From Desulfosporosinus cupriresistens (lineage in GTDB: Bacteria; Bacillota; Desulfitobacteriia; Desulfitobacteriales; Desulfitobacteriaceae): a stretch of 64,000 nucleotides of DNA. The stretch spans positions 1 to 64,000 of the forward strand of contig NZ_MASS01000022.1 of the NCBI RefSeq assembly GCF_001707885.1, in the 5' to 3' direction. Of this stretch, positions 17,951-27,190 are shown piece by piece. Numbering within the stretch: the first letter of the stretch is position 1; each line of letters opens with the position of its first letter. A program made the translations under genes and the position numbers. The notes beneath the pieces are model-generated. The model made no database searches. It was given only the letters and a program-made list of their open reading frames with translations, and was not told where the DNA came from.

Positions 17951-18816
17951 TCCAAAATCTGTTGAAGTTCTTCCTTATTAAATAAATAATATTCATTACA
18001 AAAATGGCAAACCATTTCAGCTTTTCCATCTGAAATTAGGTCTGCTATTTCTTTTTTACCTAACGAAACTAATGTATCACTTAGACGAGCCTTAGAGCAC
18101 GTGCAAGAAAACCCTGCCACTCGGCGCTCTAAGACATGAAAAGGGAGTTGTCCCATCAAATGATCTAGTAACTCGTCCATACTTTGGCTCTGAGCTGCCA
18201 GTTCACTGATTCCTACCCGTAACTGCCCAAGCAGTCTTTCAATTGCTTGGATATCCTCCTCATTCGCACCTGGCAATGGTTGGATCAAAAATCCCGCAGC
18301 CCCAGCTACATGATAATCTTTTTCCACTAACACTCCCAGAAGCATTGCTGAAGGAATCTGTTCAGACGTCAACAAATAATGCACAAGATCCTCCGCAATT
18401 TCACCGCTCACCAACGGGACCATTCCTGTATAAACTTCACCATTTTGCAAACTTCGACTAACAGCCAACTCGCCATGTCCGACCGCTGTTGCCACATCAA
18501 GTTTTCCAGAAGCTTTTAACGGCAAATCCGCCAAAGGTTCTTGGACATAACCTCGAACGACTCCCTGCGCATTTCCCACGGCAACAACTCCCTGTAAAGG
18601 GCCGTCTCCCAATAAGCGTAACGTGATATTCTCTTCCCCCTTGAGAGAGCTAGCCAAGATGAGTGTTCCTGTCATCAAGCGGCCTAAAGCCGCCGTAGCA
18701 ACCGGTGACATCCCATGACGCCTACGAGCCTCTTCAACCGTATCCGTGGTCCTAACAGCGACCCAACGGGCCTTCCCCTCCAACATTGTTCCAATCCAAA
18801 GTTCATCATGTTGCAT
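17941..18816 (-). CDS. hslO: redox-regulated chaperone Hsp33
   Basis: Holdase chaperone activated by disulfide formation under oxidative stress, 291 residues. The N-terminal core is about 1-230. The C-terminal redox switch holds FSCTCSKARL and MVCHFCNEYY, the two CxC/CxxC zinc pairs. I chose the ATG at 18816 (MQHDELWIGT) with AAGGA 8-9 nt upstream; a longer frame reading upstream has no homology. The last codons and the stop lie within element E2. Confidence 0.94.
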   Translation of the reverse strand: MQHDELWIGTMLEGKARWVAVRTTDTVEEARRRHGMSPVATAALGRLMTGTLILASSLKGEENITLRLLGDGPLQGVVAVGNAQGVVRGYVQEPLADLPLKASGKLDVATAVGHGELAVSRSLQNGEVYTGMVPLVSGEIAEDLVHYLLTSEQIPSAMLLGVLVEKDYHVAGAAGFLIQPLPGANEEDIQAIERLLGQLRVGISELAAQSQSMDELLDHLMGQLPFHVLERRVAGFSCTCSKARLSDTLVSLGKKEIADLISDGKAEMVCHFCNEYYLFNKEELQQILERV

Positions 18817-18927
18817 AATCGTCTTCCTTCTCTGATCTTTTAATTCCAAAGTGCCCGTGGCGCTATCGAGAGTGCAACAATTCAACCGTTCCCAACCCAC
18901 GTCGTACCTATCCCAAGCCGACCCCAA

Positions 18928-19110
18928 CCCAGAGGGTGTGATTTGCAGAGCGAACCCTTTAGGCAGAGTCGCGTTAATCGCGCTTAAATTACGAGGCGCC
19001 AGCGCGGCAGCTGTTCACATGCAGAACAACCCAGAGGTTTGCCGCGCTCGCCTTGTAATCAAGCACGATAGCGACGGCGCTGTGGGTGAGCGGAGCAACA
19101 TCACACCCTC
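18928..19110. repeat. structured intergenic element E3, overlapping the thiN stop
   Basis: 183 nt, homologous to E2 along its length. The terminal stem GAGGGTGTGATTTGC (18932-18946) pairs with GCAACATCACACCCTC (19095-19110). The inner stem pairs 18987-19009 with 19040-19060. The loop carries GTTCACATGCA and CCCAGAGGTTTG. The thiN stop (19101-19103) is inside the right arm. Confidence 0.85.
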
Positions 19111-19751
19111 CTGCTGTTAGGCAACACCATCATCACCCAACCCTCGTGAACCTGTATCACAGCCTCCTCTGCGAGGAAAACATTACTCACGCCACGCGGA
19201 GATTCCTGAAATAAAACATCATGCCGAAGCGGATAACACAACCCCTCAGTCGTGACAATCGCCTTCTCCGACAAAGTAATTAAGGAGATTTCCTGCCCAA
19301 GTGCCCCCCTTATCAGTTCACGACCTTGAAGAATCCACATCTCATGTTCAGGATCGACCAAGCGAATTCGGTACCCCTTCTTAGCGTAAGCGAGCATAAG
19401 TGCTACGTTACCCAAGAAATGATCAATTCGTTTTCCTGTCGCCCCATACAACCAAATATCCGTTTGACCAACAAAACGGGCCTGTTCCTCAGCACGTTTT
19501 AGCGCCAATTCAAGATCTGTTTCATCCTTTTCGCGAGGGTAACGTTCAATCTCGCACCCTGCATTTTTACATCGCTTTAAATTCTCCGGTAAGATTGAAT
19601 CAAGATCCCCAATAAGAAGGTTAGGCATACATCCAGAGAGAACTGCATAGTTCGCCCCTCCATCTGCACATATCAAAAAATCAACATCACTGAGGACCTG
19701 TTGCCCCCAAGCCAAATCCCATGCACCATTGGCTAATACTGCAATTTTCAT
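19101..19751 (-). CDS. thiN: thiamine pyrophosphokinase
   Basis: Transfers pyrophosphate from ATP to thiamine, making the cofactor TPP, 216 residues. ICADGGANYA (about 31-40), LLIGDLDSI (about 45-53) and EKDETDLELAL are the substrate and metal-binding blocks, and YGATGKRIDHFLGN the central signature. It lies 37 nt after rpe in the rsgA-rpe-thiN order of Bacillus. Its final codons are formed by the arm of element E3. Confidence 0.94.
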   Translation of the reverse strand: MKIAVLANGAWDLAWGQQVLSDVDFLICADGGANYAVLSGCMPNLLIGDLDSILPENLKRCKNAGCEIERYPREKDETDLELALKRAEEQARFVGQTDIWLYGATGKRIDHFLGNVALMLAYAKKGYRIRLVDPEHEMWILQGRELIRGALGQEISLITLSEKAIVTTEGLCYPLRHDVLFQESPRGVSNVFLAEEAVIQVHEGWVMMVLPNSRRV

Positions 19752-19788
19752 AACTTGCCCTTCATATCCTAAGACTCGATGTTTAGCA

Positions 19789-20460
19789 TTAGCTTGACGA
19801 AGTTACAGACTTCGCTGCTTGAAGAAGTTTTTTCACTGCTTGTTTTGGTTCAGGCTGAGCAAAAACAGCAGCCCCGGCAACTAAAATATGAGCTCCGGCC
19901 TTCGTAACCACCGATGCCGTTTCTAGATTAATTCCCCCATCCACTTCAATAAGACAAGCAGACCCTGTCTGTTCAAGATGGCTGTGGAGGACCTTGATCT
20001 TTGGAATAACATTTGGTATAAATTTTTGACCCCCAAATCCCGGGTTGACGGTCATCAATAGCACCATATCTAAGTCTTCCAAAATATATTTAATACCATC
20101 CATCGGCGTCGCGGGATTGAGAGCAATTCCAGCAGTCATCCCCTGCTCTTTGATCTGTTGAATCACACGGTGCACATGGAGAGCCGTCTCTAAATGAAAA
20201 GTGATATGATCAGCACCCGCAGCGGCAAAATCAGCAATGAACCGCTCCGGTTCTTCAACCATCAGATGAACATCAAAACGCATACGTGAATGAGCCCTTA
20301 GAGATTTAACCAGAGCCGGCCCAAACGTTAGATTAGGGACAAAGTGCCCATCCATAACATCAATATGTAAGACTTCCGCGCCAGCATCCTCAACTAAACG
20401 CACCTGTTCTCCTAATCGAGAAAAATCGGCAGATAAAATAGAAGGGGCAATTTGAATCAC
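19789..20460 (-). CDS. rpe: ribulose-phosphate 3-epimerase
   Basis: Interconverts ribulose-5-phosphate and xylulose-5-phosphate in the pentose phosphate pathway, about 223 residues, TIM barrel. IAPSILSADFSRLG, HIDVMDGHFVPNLTFGP and MTVNPGFGGQKFIP are the signatures with metal and phosphate ligands. I chose the GTG at 20460 (AGGAG 8 nt upstream), which gives the usual start VIQIAPSILSAD, 1 nt after the rsgA stop. Confidence 0.96.
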   Translation of the reverse strand: MIQIAPSILSADFSRLGEQVRLVEDAGAEVLHIDVMDGHFVPNLTFGPALVKSLRAHSRMRFDVHLMVEEPERFIADFAAAGADHITFHLETALHVHRVIQQIKEQGMTAGIALNPATPMDGIKYILEDLDMVLLMTVNPGFGGQKFIPNVIPKIKVLHSHLEQTGSACLIEVDGGINLETASVVTKAGAHILVAGAAVFAQPEPKQAVKKLLQAAKSVTSSS

Positions 20461-20461
20461 A

Positions 20462-21349
20462 TTAATATCTCCTCTCAGCTTCAATTACTTCTTGTAAAAA
20501 TATTAGGTAGTGTTCATAACGAACAGCCGAAATTTCTCCGTTTTCTAAGGCTGCTTTAATTGCACAGTTTGGTTCTTTATCATGAAGGCAACTGTTGAAA
20601 CGACAACTGCTGCGGCGGTCGATAAATTCCGGAAAACAATCTGCTAACTCCGCGCGTTTCATAGGAGGCAAGAAAAGGGAAGAAAATCCTGGCGTGTCCG
20701 CCACCAGCCCACCAGCACAGACCATTAATTCCACATGACGTGTGGTGTGGCGGCCTCGCTTAGACTTTAAACTAATTTCCCCGGTCTTGAGTTTTTTTCC
20801 GGGAGATAAGGCATTAAAGAGACTGGATTTTCCAGCGCCAGAAGGCCCTGCTAGCACACTAACCTTGTCCACCAACTGGGCTCTTACTTCCTCAATTCCC
20901 TGACCTGTTTCACTGGAGACTTCGAACACAGTATATCCTATTTGGCGGTATACATCCGTAATTGACGGTTCCTCGGCACCAGTAGTTAAGACGGCTTCAT
21001 ATTTATCTAATTTGGTAAAAATTATAATAGGCTCAATACCAGCATCCGTCACCTGGATCAACAAGCGATCCAGAAGATTAAGATCCGGCTTAGGAGACGT
21101 CATGGCAAAAACCAAAAGAGCCTGATCTACATTAGCAATCGCCGGACGGCTCAAAACGTTGCGCCGTGGCTCTACTGCTTCAATCGTCGCCTTGTCCCCC
21201 TCGTCTGGTAAAATTTTCACTCGGTCTCCCGGCAAAAAGTCTTGGTCTTTAACACGAAAGCGACCGCGCAGGGAACACTCCCATACTCGGTCCTCCGCAA
21301 AGACATAATAAAAACCACTATATCCTTTAAGTAAGACTCCTATGATCAT
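20462..21349 (-). CDS. rsgA: ribosome small-subunit GTPase RsgA
   Basis: Circularly permuted GTPase in late 30S assembly, 295 residues. An N-terminal OB fold (about 1-70) comes first. The permuted G motifs follow: TKLD (G4), GPSGAGKSSLFNAL (G1, about 168-181), and DTPGF (G3). The C-terminal zinc knuckle has CRFNSCLHDKEPNC. It is coupled to rpe downstream. Confidence 0.96.
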   Translation of the reverse strand: MIIGVLLKGYSGFYYVFAEDRVWECSLRGRFRVKDQDFLPGDRVKILPDEGDKATIEAVEPRRNVLSRPAIANVDQALLVFAMTSPKPDLNLLDRLLIQVTDAGIEPIIIFTKLDKYEAVLTTGAEEPSITDVYRQIGYTVFEVSSETGQGIEEVRAQLVDKVSVLAGPSGAGKSSLFNALSPGKKLKTGEISLKSKRGRHTTRHVELMVCAGGLVADTPGFSSLFLPPMKRAELADCFPEFIDRRSSCRFNSCLHDKEPNCAIKAALENGEISAVRYEHYLIFLQEVIEAERRY

Positions 21350-21439
21350 ATATACTCCTTACTTACCATCTTGTATCGATAATCATTTATTGCTTTATGC
21401 TTAGCGTAGAATTAGCCATTCTATGCTGCTAACGAGGCA
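21350..21439. other. short gap with a hairpin between prkC and rsgA
   Basis: TTAGC-GTAGAAT pairs with ATTCTAT-GCTGCTAA near 21400-21431, without a T-run. It may be a processing or attenuation hairpin in the transcript. Confidence 0.3.
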
Positions 21440-23263
21440 TTAAGAGGATGATATGAGGCTGAGCCATGAACTTCCGATTTTTGCCCTCTGATCCCCGACC
21501 TCTGTTTTCGCTACAACACTAAAAATCTGAGCTAGAGTTACATTGGGGTCAGTTCCATAGGCCATAGGCCCGGGGCCACGCGAAACGATCACCGTAACTG
21601 TATCACCCTGATTAACGGCCTCTCCTGGATTAGGAGTCGTGCTCATCACTACGTCTTTGGGGAAAGTCGTAGAATCCTCGGTTTTTAGTTGTACAACCAG
21701 TTTATTATCCTCCGAAAGTATTTTAGTGGCGTCGGTGGATGTCTTGCCAATCACATATGGCATATTGATCGGAATCAGTTCCGGTCCCTCACTTATGGTT
21801 AACGTAATAGTTCCTTTGTTTTTTGTCCAAGTAGAACCCGCTGCAGGATCCTGTCCCGAAACACAATCTTTAGGCACAATCGCACTTGGCTTGGTGTCAT
21901 AGGTTATGTTTTTTTCCAAAAATCCCTCAGTTTCAATACGATTCACCGCATCTTCCTTAGACAAATGCTCCGTAGTTACATCAGGGAACACCGCCACATC
22001 AGGGCCTTTGCTGACCACGATTGTAACCTGCCGACCTTCTTTGACCGAATCCCCCGCCTTAGGAACCTGACTAACAATACGATCTTTCTCGATGTCATCG
22101 CTAAAGTCATAAGTAACATCCGGACTAAGCTTCAGTTTGGCCTGTGCTAAAAAGTCCTCTGCCACTGGTTTCGTCATTCCGACTACATCGGGGACCAGCG
22201 TTGTTTCTACCCTAAAATAGCTCCATCCCATCCATCCAACAATCAAGATAAATGCTAAGACGAGTCCACTCATAATCCAACTCAAACGTTTCATTCTCTT
22301 GAGTTTAGTGAGCGGAGAATCTTTCAATATAGGGTTTTTCTCTATTGAATCATTTACCGTGATCGGTGCCAGAATCTTACTCATTCCTTTGTGAGTCTGA
22401 GTCGCTTCCGGATCATCTGTTTGAGGGATTTCCATCTGAGTAATCGGTCGACCAGCTTGGATGTGTTTCAGATCTTCCAGCAAATCTTTGGCCGACAGAT
22501 ATCGCTGTTCCGGCGACTTAGCGATTGCTCGCATAATAACAGTTTCGAATTCTTTCTCGATCCGCGGGTTTATCTTACTTGGTAAAATAGGTTGCTCCTG
22601 GAGATGCTTAAGCGCAATAGTAATCGGCGTTTCACCATCATAGGGGACTTTACCAGTAATCAATTCGTAAAGAATGATCCCCAAGGAGTAAATGTCGGAT
22701 TGCTCATTACTTTGCAACCCTTTGGCCTGTTCCGGGGACAAGTAATGAACCGAACCTATGATATCCCCCGTATGAGTCACTGTTGCCGAAGATACGGCCC
22801 GAGCAATCCCGAAGTCTGTGACCTTAGCATGCCCGTCTACCGTCACTAGGATGTTGTGGGGCTTAATATCTCGATGAATAATATGGTGCTCATGGGCATT
22901 TTTAATGGCCTCTATAATTTGCAGCCCCAGGTTAATCGATTGATCTGTAGACAGTGGCGCATACTCGCGGATGATTTCTTTGAGATTACGACCTTCTACA
23001 TATTCCATGACAATATATTCAGTATCACCATCTTTGCCCACATCATAAACTGAGACGATATTAGGATGGGATAAACTCGCTGCAGATTGGGCTTCCCTCC
23101 GAAAACGGCGAATAAAGTCTTCATCTGTGACAAACTGCTCCCGGAGCACCTTGATCGTCACAACACGGTTAAGGAGAATATCCTTGGCCTTATAAACAAT
23201 TGCCATACCACCGGCACCGATTCGCTCCAAGACTTCGTATCGTCCCCCGAAGATTTTACTCAC
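21440..23263 (-). CDS. prkC: PASTA-domain Ser/Thr protein kinase (PrkC/Stk1 type)
   Basis: Membrane kinase that senses muropeptides or lipid II and phosphorylates division and cell-wall proteins. It has 607 residues. The cytosolic kinase domain (about 8-270) has GAGGMAIVYKA, HRDIKPHNIL and DFGIA. One membrane helix (about 333-355) leads to three extracellular PASTA repeats (about 357-565), each starting near a PDVVGM/FPDV/MPYVIG motif. The start codon overlaps the PBP stop, and PP2C phosphatase and FHA partners are in the same run. Confidence 0.95.
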   Translation of the reverse strand: MSKIFGGRYEVLERIGAGGMAIVYKAKDILLNRVVTIKVLREQFVTDEDFIRRFRREAQSAASLSHPNIVSVYDVGKDGDTEYIVMEYVEGRNLKEIIREYAPLSTDQSINLGLQIIEAIKNAHEHHIIHRDIKPHNILVTVDGHAKVTDFGIARAVSSATVTHTGDIIGSVHYLSPEQAKGLQSNEQSDIYSLGIILYELITGKVPYDGETPITIALKHLQEQPILPSKINPRIEKEFETVIMRAIAKSPEQRYLSAKDLLEDLKHIQAGRPITQMEIPQTDDPEATQTHKGMSKILAPITVNDSIEKNPILKDSPLTKLKRMKRLSWIMSGLVLAFILIVGWMGWSYFRVETTLVPDVVGMTKPVAEDFLAQAKLKLSPDVTYDFSDDIEKDRIVSQVPKAGDSVKEGRQVTIVVSKGPDVAVFPDVTTEHLSKEDAVNRIETEGFLEKNITYDTKPSAIVPKDCVSGQDPAAGSTWTKNKGTITLTISEGPELIPINMPYVIGKTSTDATKILSEDNKLVVQLKTEDSTTFPKDVVMSTTPNPGEAVNQGDTVTVIVSRGPGPMAYGTDPNVTLAQIFSVVAKTEVGDQRAKIGSSWLSLISSS

Positions 23264-24678
23264 TATTTTTCACCTACTTTCTGGCTCAAAGCTTCTTGAA
23301 TGATTTGTCGGGCAATCGGAGCAGCCGCCCCTCCTCCCGTTCCACCATGTTCCACAAGAACGGCTACCGCGATCTGTGGGGCTTCGGCGGGTGCAAAAGC
23401 AATATACCAGGCATGAGTCAAGACATTTCCTCCTGGTTCTGCTGAACCTGTTTTAGCCGCAACTTGAACATTGGGTAATGCCCCTGGGGCAGCCGTTCCA
23501 TCGGTCACGGCGGTCACCATTGCGCTCGTGATTTTATCTGCTTCTTCTTTAGTTAAGGCAGTCAGCCAAGGCTGTGGTTTCTGTTCATAGACAACCGTTT
23601 GGGCGGGGTCTAAGACACGTTCCACAAGATGTGGAGCCATAATGACCCCATGGTTGGCGATACCAGCCGTTATCAACGCCATATGAAATGGTGAGACTAG
23701 CACCTCGCCTTGACCAAAAGCACTGGCAGCAAGAAGATTTGTTGTCAAATTCTCTGGAATTTTCTCCGCCTTAGTAATTGAGCTTGTTGGGACATTAAGT
23801 TCAAAGGGGATTTTCTGTCCAAAACCGAAACCTTTAACCGCGGTAAGAAAATTTTTATCTCCTGCCTGTACCCCAAACGTCGCAAAGTATGCGTTACAGG
23901 AATCAGCTAAGGCCATATTATAGTTAACCCAGCCAAATGCCCTGCCGTTTTGTTCGTTAATGACTTGTCCATTTATAATTGCCGAACCTGTACTATCATA
24001 AAGGTCCGTCGTATTTATCCCACCTCGGAACAAGGCGGCAGACGTGACCACCTTCATGATTGACCCCGGTGGGTAAAGAGAAAAAGCATGATTTTCAAGC
24101 GGCCTATCCTGCGTGCGACTAACGATGTCTTTCCAGTCTTGTTCTAGGTTTGTGGGGTTGAAACTAGGTTGACTCACCAATGCCAACACTTCTCCTGTCC
24201 GAGGATCGATGGCAACAGCAGCCCCCATTTTCCCTTTGAGCGCGTTATAAGCGATGCTTTGTAAACGTGAATCCAAAGTGAGCACCACATCATCCCCTTG
24301 ACGAGGAAGTGCAAAGAGCTGTTGAACGGCTTGAGTAGGTGTTGCATCTTTAATTCCGAGCAACCAATCTGCCGAGTTACCTTCAAGACCGGAAGCACCA
24401 AGTTGCACAGTAGAATAGCCGATTAACGGCTCAAACATTTCTCCTTGCGGGTATTCACGTACCTTCTTATCCTTAGAAACTTTAGTTTGTGCTATAATTT
24501 CGCCGTTACGATCGAAAATTCCTCCCCGAGTTACACGGCTTTCCATAAGAATTAAGCGGCGATTAGCGTTGTTCTTCAACAGTGTATCTGCCTGAACAAC
24601 CTGCCAATAAACTAAACCGAGACTTAGAATGAAAAAGCTAAAGGCCATACCAAGTGCTACTCGACGTACCCCTCGCAT
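23263..24678 (-). CDS. class B penicillin-binding protein (PbpA/FtsI type)
   Basis: Peptidoglycan transpeptidase, 471 residues. It has one N-terminal membrane helix (about 7-27) and a short dimerisation region. The transpeptidase domain has SIMK (PPGSIMKVVTSA), SCN (SCNAYFA) and KTGS (AAKTGSAEPG) motifs in order. It resembles mycobacterial PbpA more than PBP2 in size and in being encoded between RodA/FtsW and the PASTA kinase. It abuts the FtsW-family gene with a 1-nt overlap, suggesting a synthase pair. Confidence 0.92.
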   Translation of the reverse strand: MRGVRRVALGMAFSFFILSLGLVYWQVVQADTLLKNNANRRLILMESRVTRGGIFDRNGEIIAQTKVSKDKKVREYPQGEMFEPLIGYSTVQLGASGLEGNSADWLLGIKDATPTQAVQQLFALPRQGDDVVLTLDSRLQSIAYNALKGKMGAAVAIDPRTGEVLALVSQPSFNPTNLEQDWKDIVSRTQDRPLENHAFSLYPPGSIMKVVTSAALFRGGINTTDLYDSTGSAIINGQVINEQNGRAFGWVNYNMALADSCNAYFATFGVQAGDKNFLTAVKGFGFGQKIPFELNVPTSSITKAEKIPENLTTNLLAASAFGQGEVLVSPFHMALITAGIANHGVIMAPHLVERVLDPAQTVVYEQKPQPWLTALTKEEADKITSAMVTAVTDGTAAPGALPNVQVAAKTGSAEPGGNVLTHAWYIAFAPAEAPQIAVAVLVEHGGTGGGAAAPIARQIIQEALSQKVGEK

Positions 24679-25961
24679 TATGTTGCATACTCCCTTCCCT
24701 TATTCTTGGTGCTGCGACAACTTACCGCAGTGGCATTTGAGATATTCAACAACACTCCTAGCAAGATAAAGTGAACAATGAGAGAACTTCCACCATAACT
24801 TACCCAGGGAAGTGGTATGCCCGTTAAAGGAAGTAGTTTAGTAACCCCAGCCAAAATAATTAAGGTCTCTGTTCCTAGGAGAATTCCAATTCCAGCGGCT
24901 AAGATTTGCCCAAACCGATCTTTGGCCCTCAAGCTTACCGCAAAAGCTCTCATGACAACAATGAGAAAGAGGACTAATACGGCCATAGCTCCTGCAAAGC
25001 CAAGTTCTTCAGCGATAACTGAAAAGATAAAGTCAGTGCTGGCCGCAGGGACAGTCGATGCTCCGATTCCGTTGCCTAAACCAGTCCCCAATATTTTTCC
25101 TCCCCCAATAGCAAACAGAGATTGGGCAATTTGGTAGCCTCCACCCGTAGGATCTTGCCAAGGATTCATCCACACCATAACCCGGACGCGTACGTGCCTA
25201 AAGAGCATATAGCCTAAAGTTCCTGTCAGCAGAAAAATCGGTAGGGATATTCCCAAATAAAGAGATCTCTCCGTTACCACATAAAGCATGAGCACAAAGA
25301 GCATATAAAACACCAGTGCCGTCCCCAGGCTCTTTTGGGCAGCCAGAATTCCAAGCACAAAAGCTACCATGATTATAAAGGGACCTAAAGTCCGCGAGTC
25401 AGGTAATGAGAATCTACCCCATTGAACAGTTCCAACCCGTAACAATTCTTCATTCTCTTCCAAGTAGGTTGCCATGAATAAGAGCAAGGCTAGTTTGACA
25501 AATTCCTCCGGTTCTATTCCAATTCCCCCCAGGTGAAGCCAACTTTTGGCTCCACCAGCCGCGGAACCAAACAGCAGAGTCACCAACAACAAGCCAACAG
25601 CCAATAGCCCCCAGAGGTATCTAAACTTTCCTAACTGTCGATAATCTCGGATCATCCATAAAACCGCGTAGAAGAGTAGAAGCCCAATATTAGCCCACCA
25701 AAATTGACGCAATGCGATTTCTGGACTAATTCGAACCACAAATACAAGCCCCAAGGCCATAATGGCTTGAACCGCAGGCAGAATATAGGGATCTCCTTGG
25801 TAATGAAAAACTTGCTCCATCAAGCTCCCTATAAGAACTATGGCAGTAAAAACTAACGCTTGCCAGAGAAGCTGGTTTTTCACGCCTCCCCATTTAAGCA
25901 GGCTAAGCCCTATCCACATCATTCCTAAAATTAAACTGCGCGAGGTTAAACGTTGAATCAT
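24678..25961 (-). CDS. SEDS peptidoglycan glycosyltransferase (FtsW/RodA/SpoVE family)
   Basis: Polytopic enzyme of about 427 residues that polymerises lipid II and works with a class B PBP, encoded next door. It has about ten to twelve hydrophobic segments. PLTGIPLPWVSYGGSSL near the C-terminus is the SEDS signature. I chose the ATG at 25961 (MIQRLTSRSL) with GGAG 7 nt upstream, 4 nt after the phosphatase stop. Whether it is rod-type, division-type or spore-type cannot be told from sequence. Confidence 0.93.
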   Translation of the reverse strand: MIQRLTSRSLILGMMWIGLSLLKWGGVKNQLLWQALVFTAIVLIGSLMEQVFHYQGDPYILPAVQAIMALGLVFVVRISPEIALRQFWWANIGLLLFYAVLWMIRDYRQLGKFRYLWGLLAVGLLLVTLLFGSAAGGAKSWLHLGGIGIEPEEFVKLALLLFMATYLEENEELLRVGTVQWGRFSLPDSRTLGPFIIMVAFVLGILAAQKSLGTALVFYMLFVLMLYVVTERSLYLGISLPIFLLTGTLGYMLFRHVRVRVMVWMNPWQDPTGGGYQIAQSLFAIGGGKILGTGLGNGIGASTVPAASTDFIFSVIAEELGFAGAMAVLVLFLIVVMRAFAVSLRAKDRFGQILAAGIGILLGTETLIILAGVTKLLPLTGIPLPWVSYGGSSLIVHFILLGVLLNISNATAVSCRSTKNKGREYAT

Positions 25962-25965
25962 CAGC

Positions 25966-26685
25966 TTACTCCAAAATACAGCACAAGGCTGTGAAATTAT
26001 CCGGCGCACCTCGTTCTAAGGTAAGCTTACGCAATCTCTCAAATCGTTCTTCCCAGGAGCCCACTTTGAGAAATTCTTCGGCAAGTTCTTGATTATTAAT
26101 CATATTGGAAAACCCGTCTGTGCACAAAAGGAAAACATCGCCTGTCTGCAAACGCATACTCCTGCAATCCAGTTCAATCTCAGGTTCCGCTCCTACTGCG
26201 CGCATCAGCACATGCCGTTGAGGATGTTTTTCAGCTTCTTCTTGGGAGATCTGTCCTAACCGTACAAGTTCACCAACCAACGAATGGTCTGTTGTCAAGG
26301 AAGTTAACACCTCATCGCGCCATAGATAAGCACGACTGTCGCCAACATGAGCAATAACGACTGTCTTACTGCGCACCAGCAAAACCGTCAGAGTCGTTCC
26401 CATCCCAGCCTTTTCCGGCTCAGTTGTTGAAGATTCATAAACGACACGATTCGCTTGAACAAAGGCCTCAGTCAACTCGCTTTCTAACGTCTGGTCCTCA
26501 AGCTCAACAAAACGAGGTGCCCATTTTTCCAACTCTTGCAAAGCGGTCGAAGAGGCAACTTCTCCCGCACGGTGCCCCCCCATGCCATCGGCCACAGCAT
26601 ATAGGCCTTGTTTAGGCAACACCAAAAAAGAATCTTCATTATTTTTTCGAATACACCCTTTTTCACTAAAGCTTAGTACTCTCAT
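25966..26685 (-). CDS. PP2C-type Ser/Thr protein phosphatase (Stp/PrpC)
   Basis: Reverses PrkC-type phosphorylation, 239 residues. Metal-binding motifs are in order: FLVLPKQGLYAVADGMGG-type block (DGMGGHRAGEVAS, about 38-50), HVGDSRAY, DHSLV, DGFSNM and APDNFTAL. The ATG at 26685 (MRVLSFSEKG) follows GAGGTGG and overlaps the end of the upstream FHA gene by 20 nt, showing tight coupling. Confidence 0.93.
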   Translation of the reverse strand: MRVLSFSEKGCIRKNNEDSFLVLPKQGLYAVADGMGGHRAGEVASSTALQELEKWAPRFVELEDQTLESELTEAFVQANRVVYESSTTEPEKAGMGTTLTVLLVRSKTVVIAHVGDSRAYLWRDEVLTSLTTDHSLVGELVRLGQISQEEAEKHPQRHVLMRAVGAEPEIELDCRSMRLQTGDVFLLCTDGFSNMINNQELAEEFLKVGSWEERFERLRKLTLERGAPDNFTALCCILE

Positions 26686-27115
26686 TTTGCCACCTCGAGT
26701 ATTGGAAGGTAATACTTCCAATTTTCACATAATCTCCTGCAACCAATTGAACTGGAGAATGAATTTGCTCTCCATTAACCCAGGTTCCATTCGTACTTCC
26801 TAGATCTTCCACAATGGTTTGTCCTTTTTGCAACCTAAAAACCGCATGGTCAATGGAAGCAAAATGATCCGGTAGAACGATGTCATTGTGCTTGCCACGC
26901 CCTAAACGCAACCCTTTACCATCCACCCGAAAAACACTCCCTCGAGAAAGCCCTTCTGCCCCGGTCAGTACCTCTAGCCGTCCATATTCATGATGCGGAC
27001 GTTGAAAAATCCCCTTCATTTGGAGATCAGCCATCAGTGCTGTAAAGATGCGGAATATAAAAAGATAGATAAGGGCGACAAAAGCCAGCCGTCCAATGAC
27101 AAATACTAATTGCAT
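26666..27115 (-). CDS. membrane-anchored FHA-domain protein (FhaB/FipA-like)
   Basis: 149 residues: an N-terminal membrane helix (about 4-27), a linker, and a FHA domain (about 60-140) with LRLGRGKHNDIVL, H at the phospho-binding loop, and DLGSTNGTWVNG. It binds phosphothreonine peptides, presumably of PrkC targets in the adjacent SEDS/PBP machine. It corresponds to actinobacterial FhaB by size and place. Confidence 0.88.
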   Translation of the reverse strand: MQLVFVIGRLAFVALIYLFIFRIFTALMADLQMKGIFQRPHHEYGRLEVLTGAEGLSRGSVFRVDGKGLRLGRGKHNDIVLPDHFASIDHAVFRLQKGQTIVEDLGSTNGTWVNGEQIHSPVQLVAGDYVKIGSITFQYSRWQNESTKL

Positions 27116-27121
27116 ACAACC

Positions 27122-27190
27122 CTCCTAGCCGGGAATCGGAAGTTGGAAGCCAGAAGTCAACGACTTAAACTCAAAGCTCCCAGTTTAAAT
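27122..27190. repeat. degenerate 7-bp array between fhaA and fhaB
   Basis: TCGGAAG, TTGGAAG, CCAGAAG and following units have a 7-bp period. Same class as the arrays near fmt and dapF. Confidence 0.5.

Noticed and set aside
18243-18461. Plus-strand frame opposite hslO
   Set aside because: Shadow of a well-supported gene with all Hsp33 motifs; no ribosome site or family match.
18817-18927. 37-codon extension of hslO
   Set aside because: No homology, overlaps the edge of element E3, and AAGGA precedes the ATG at 18816.
17767-19110. E elements as retron or group II intron remnants
   Set aside because: Complementary ends recall retron a1/a2 arms, but there is no reverse transcriptase in the window, no intron domain V motif, and the copies lie at gene ends instead of next to an RT gene.
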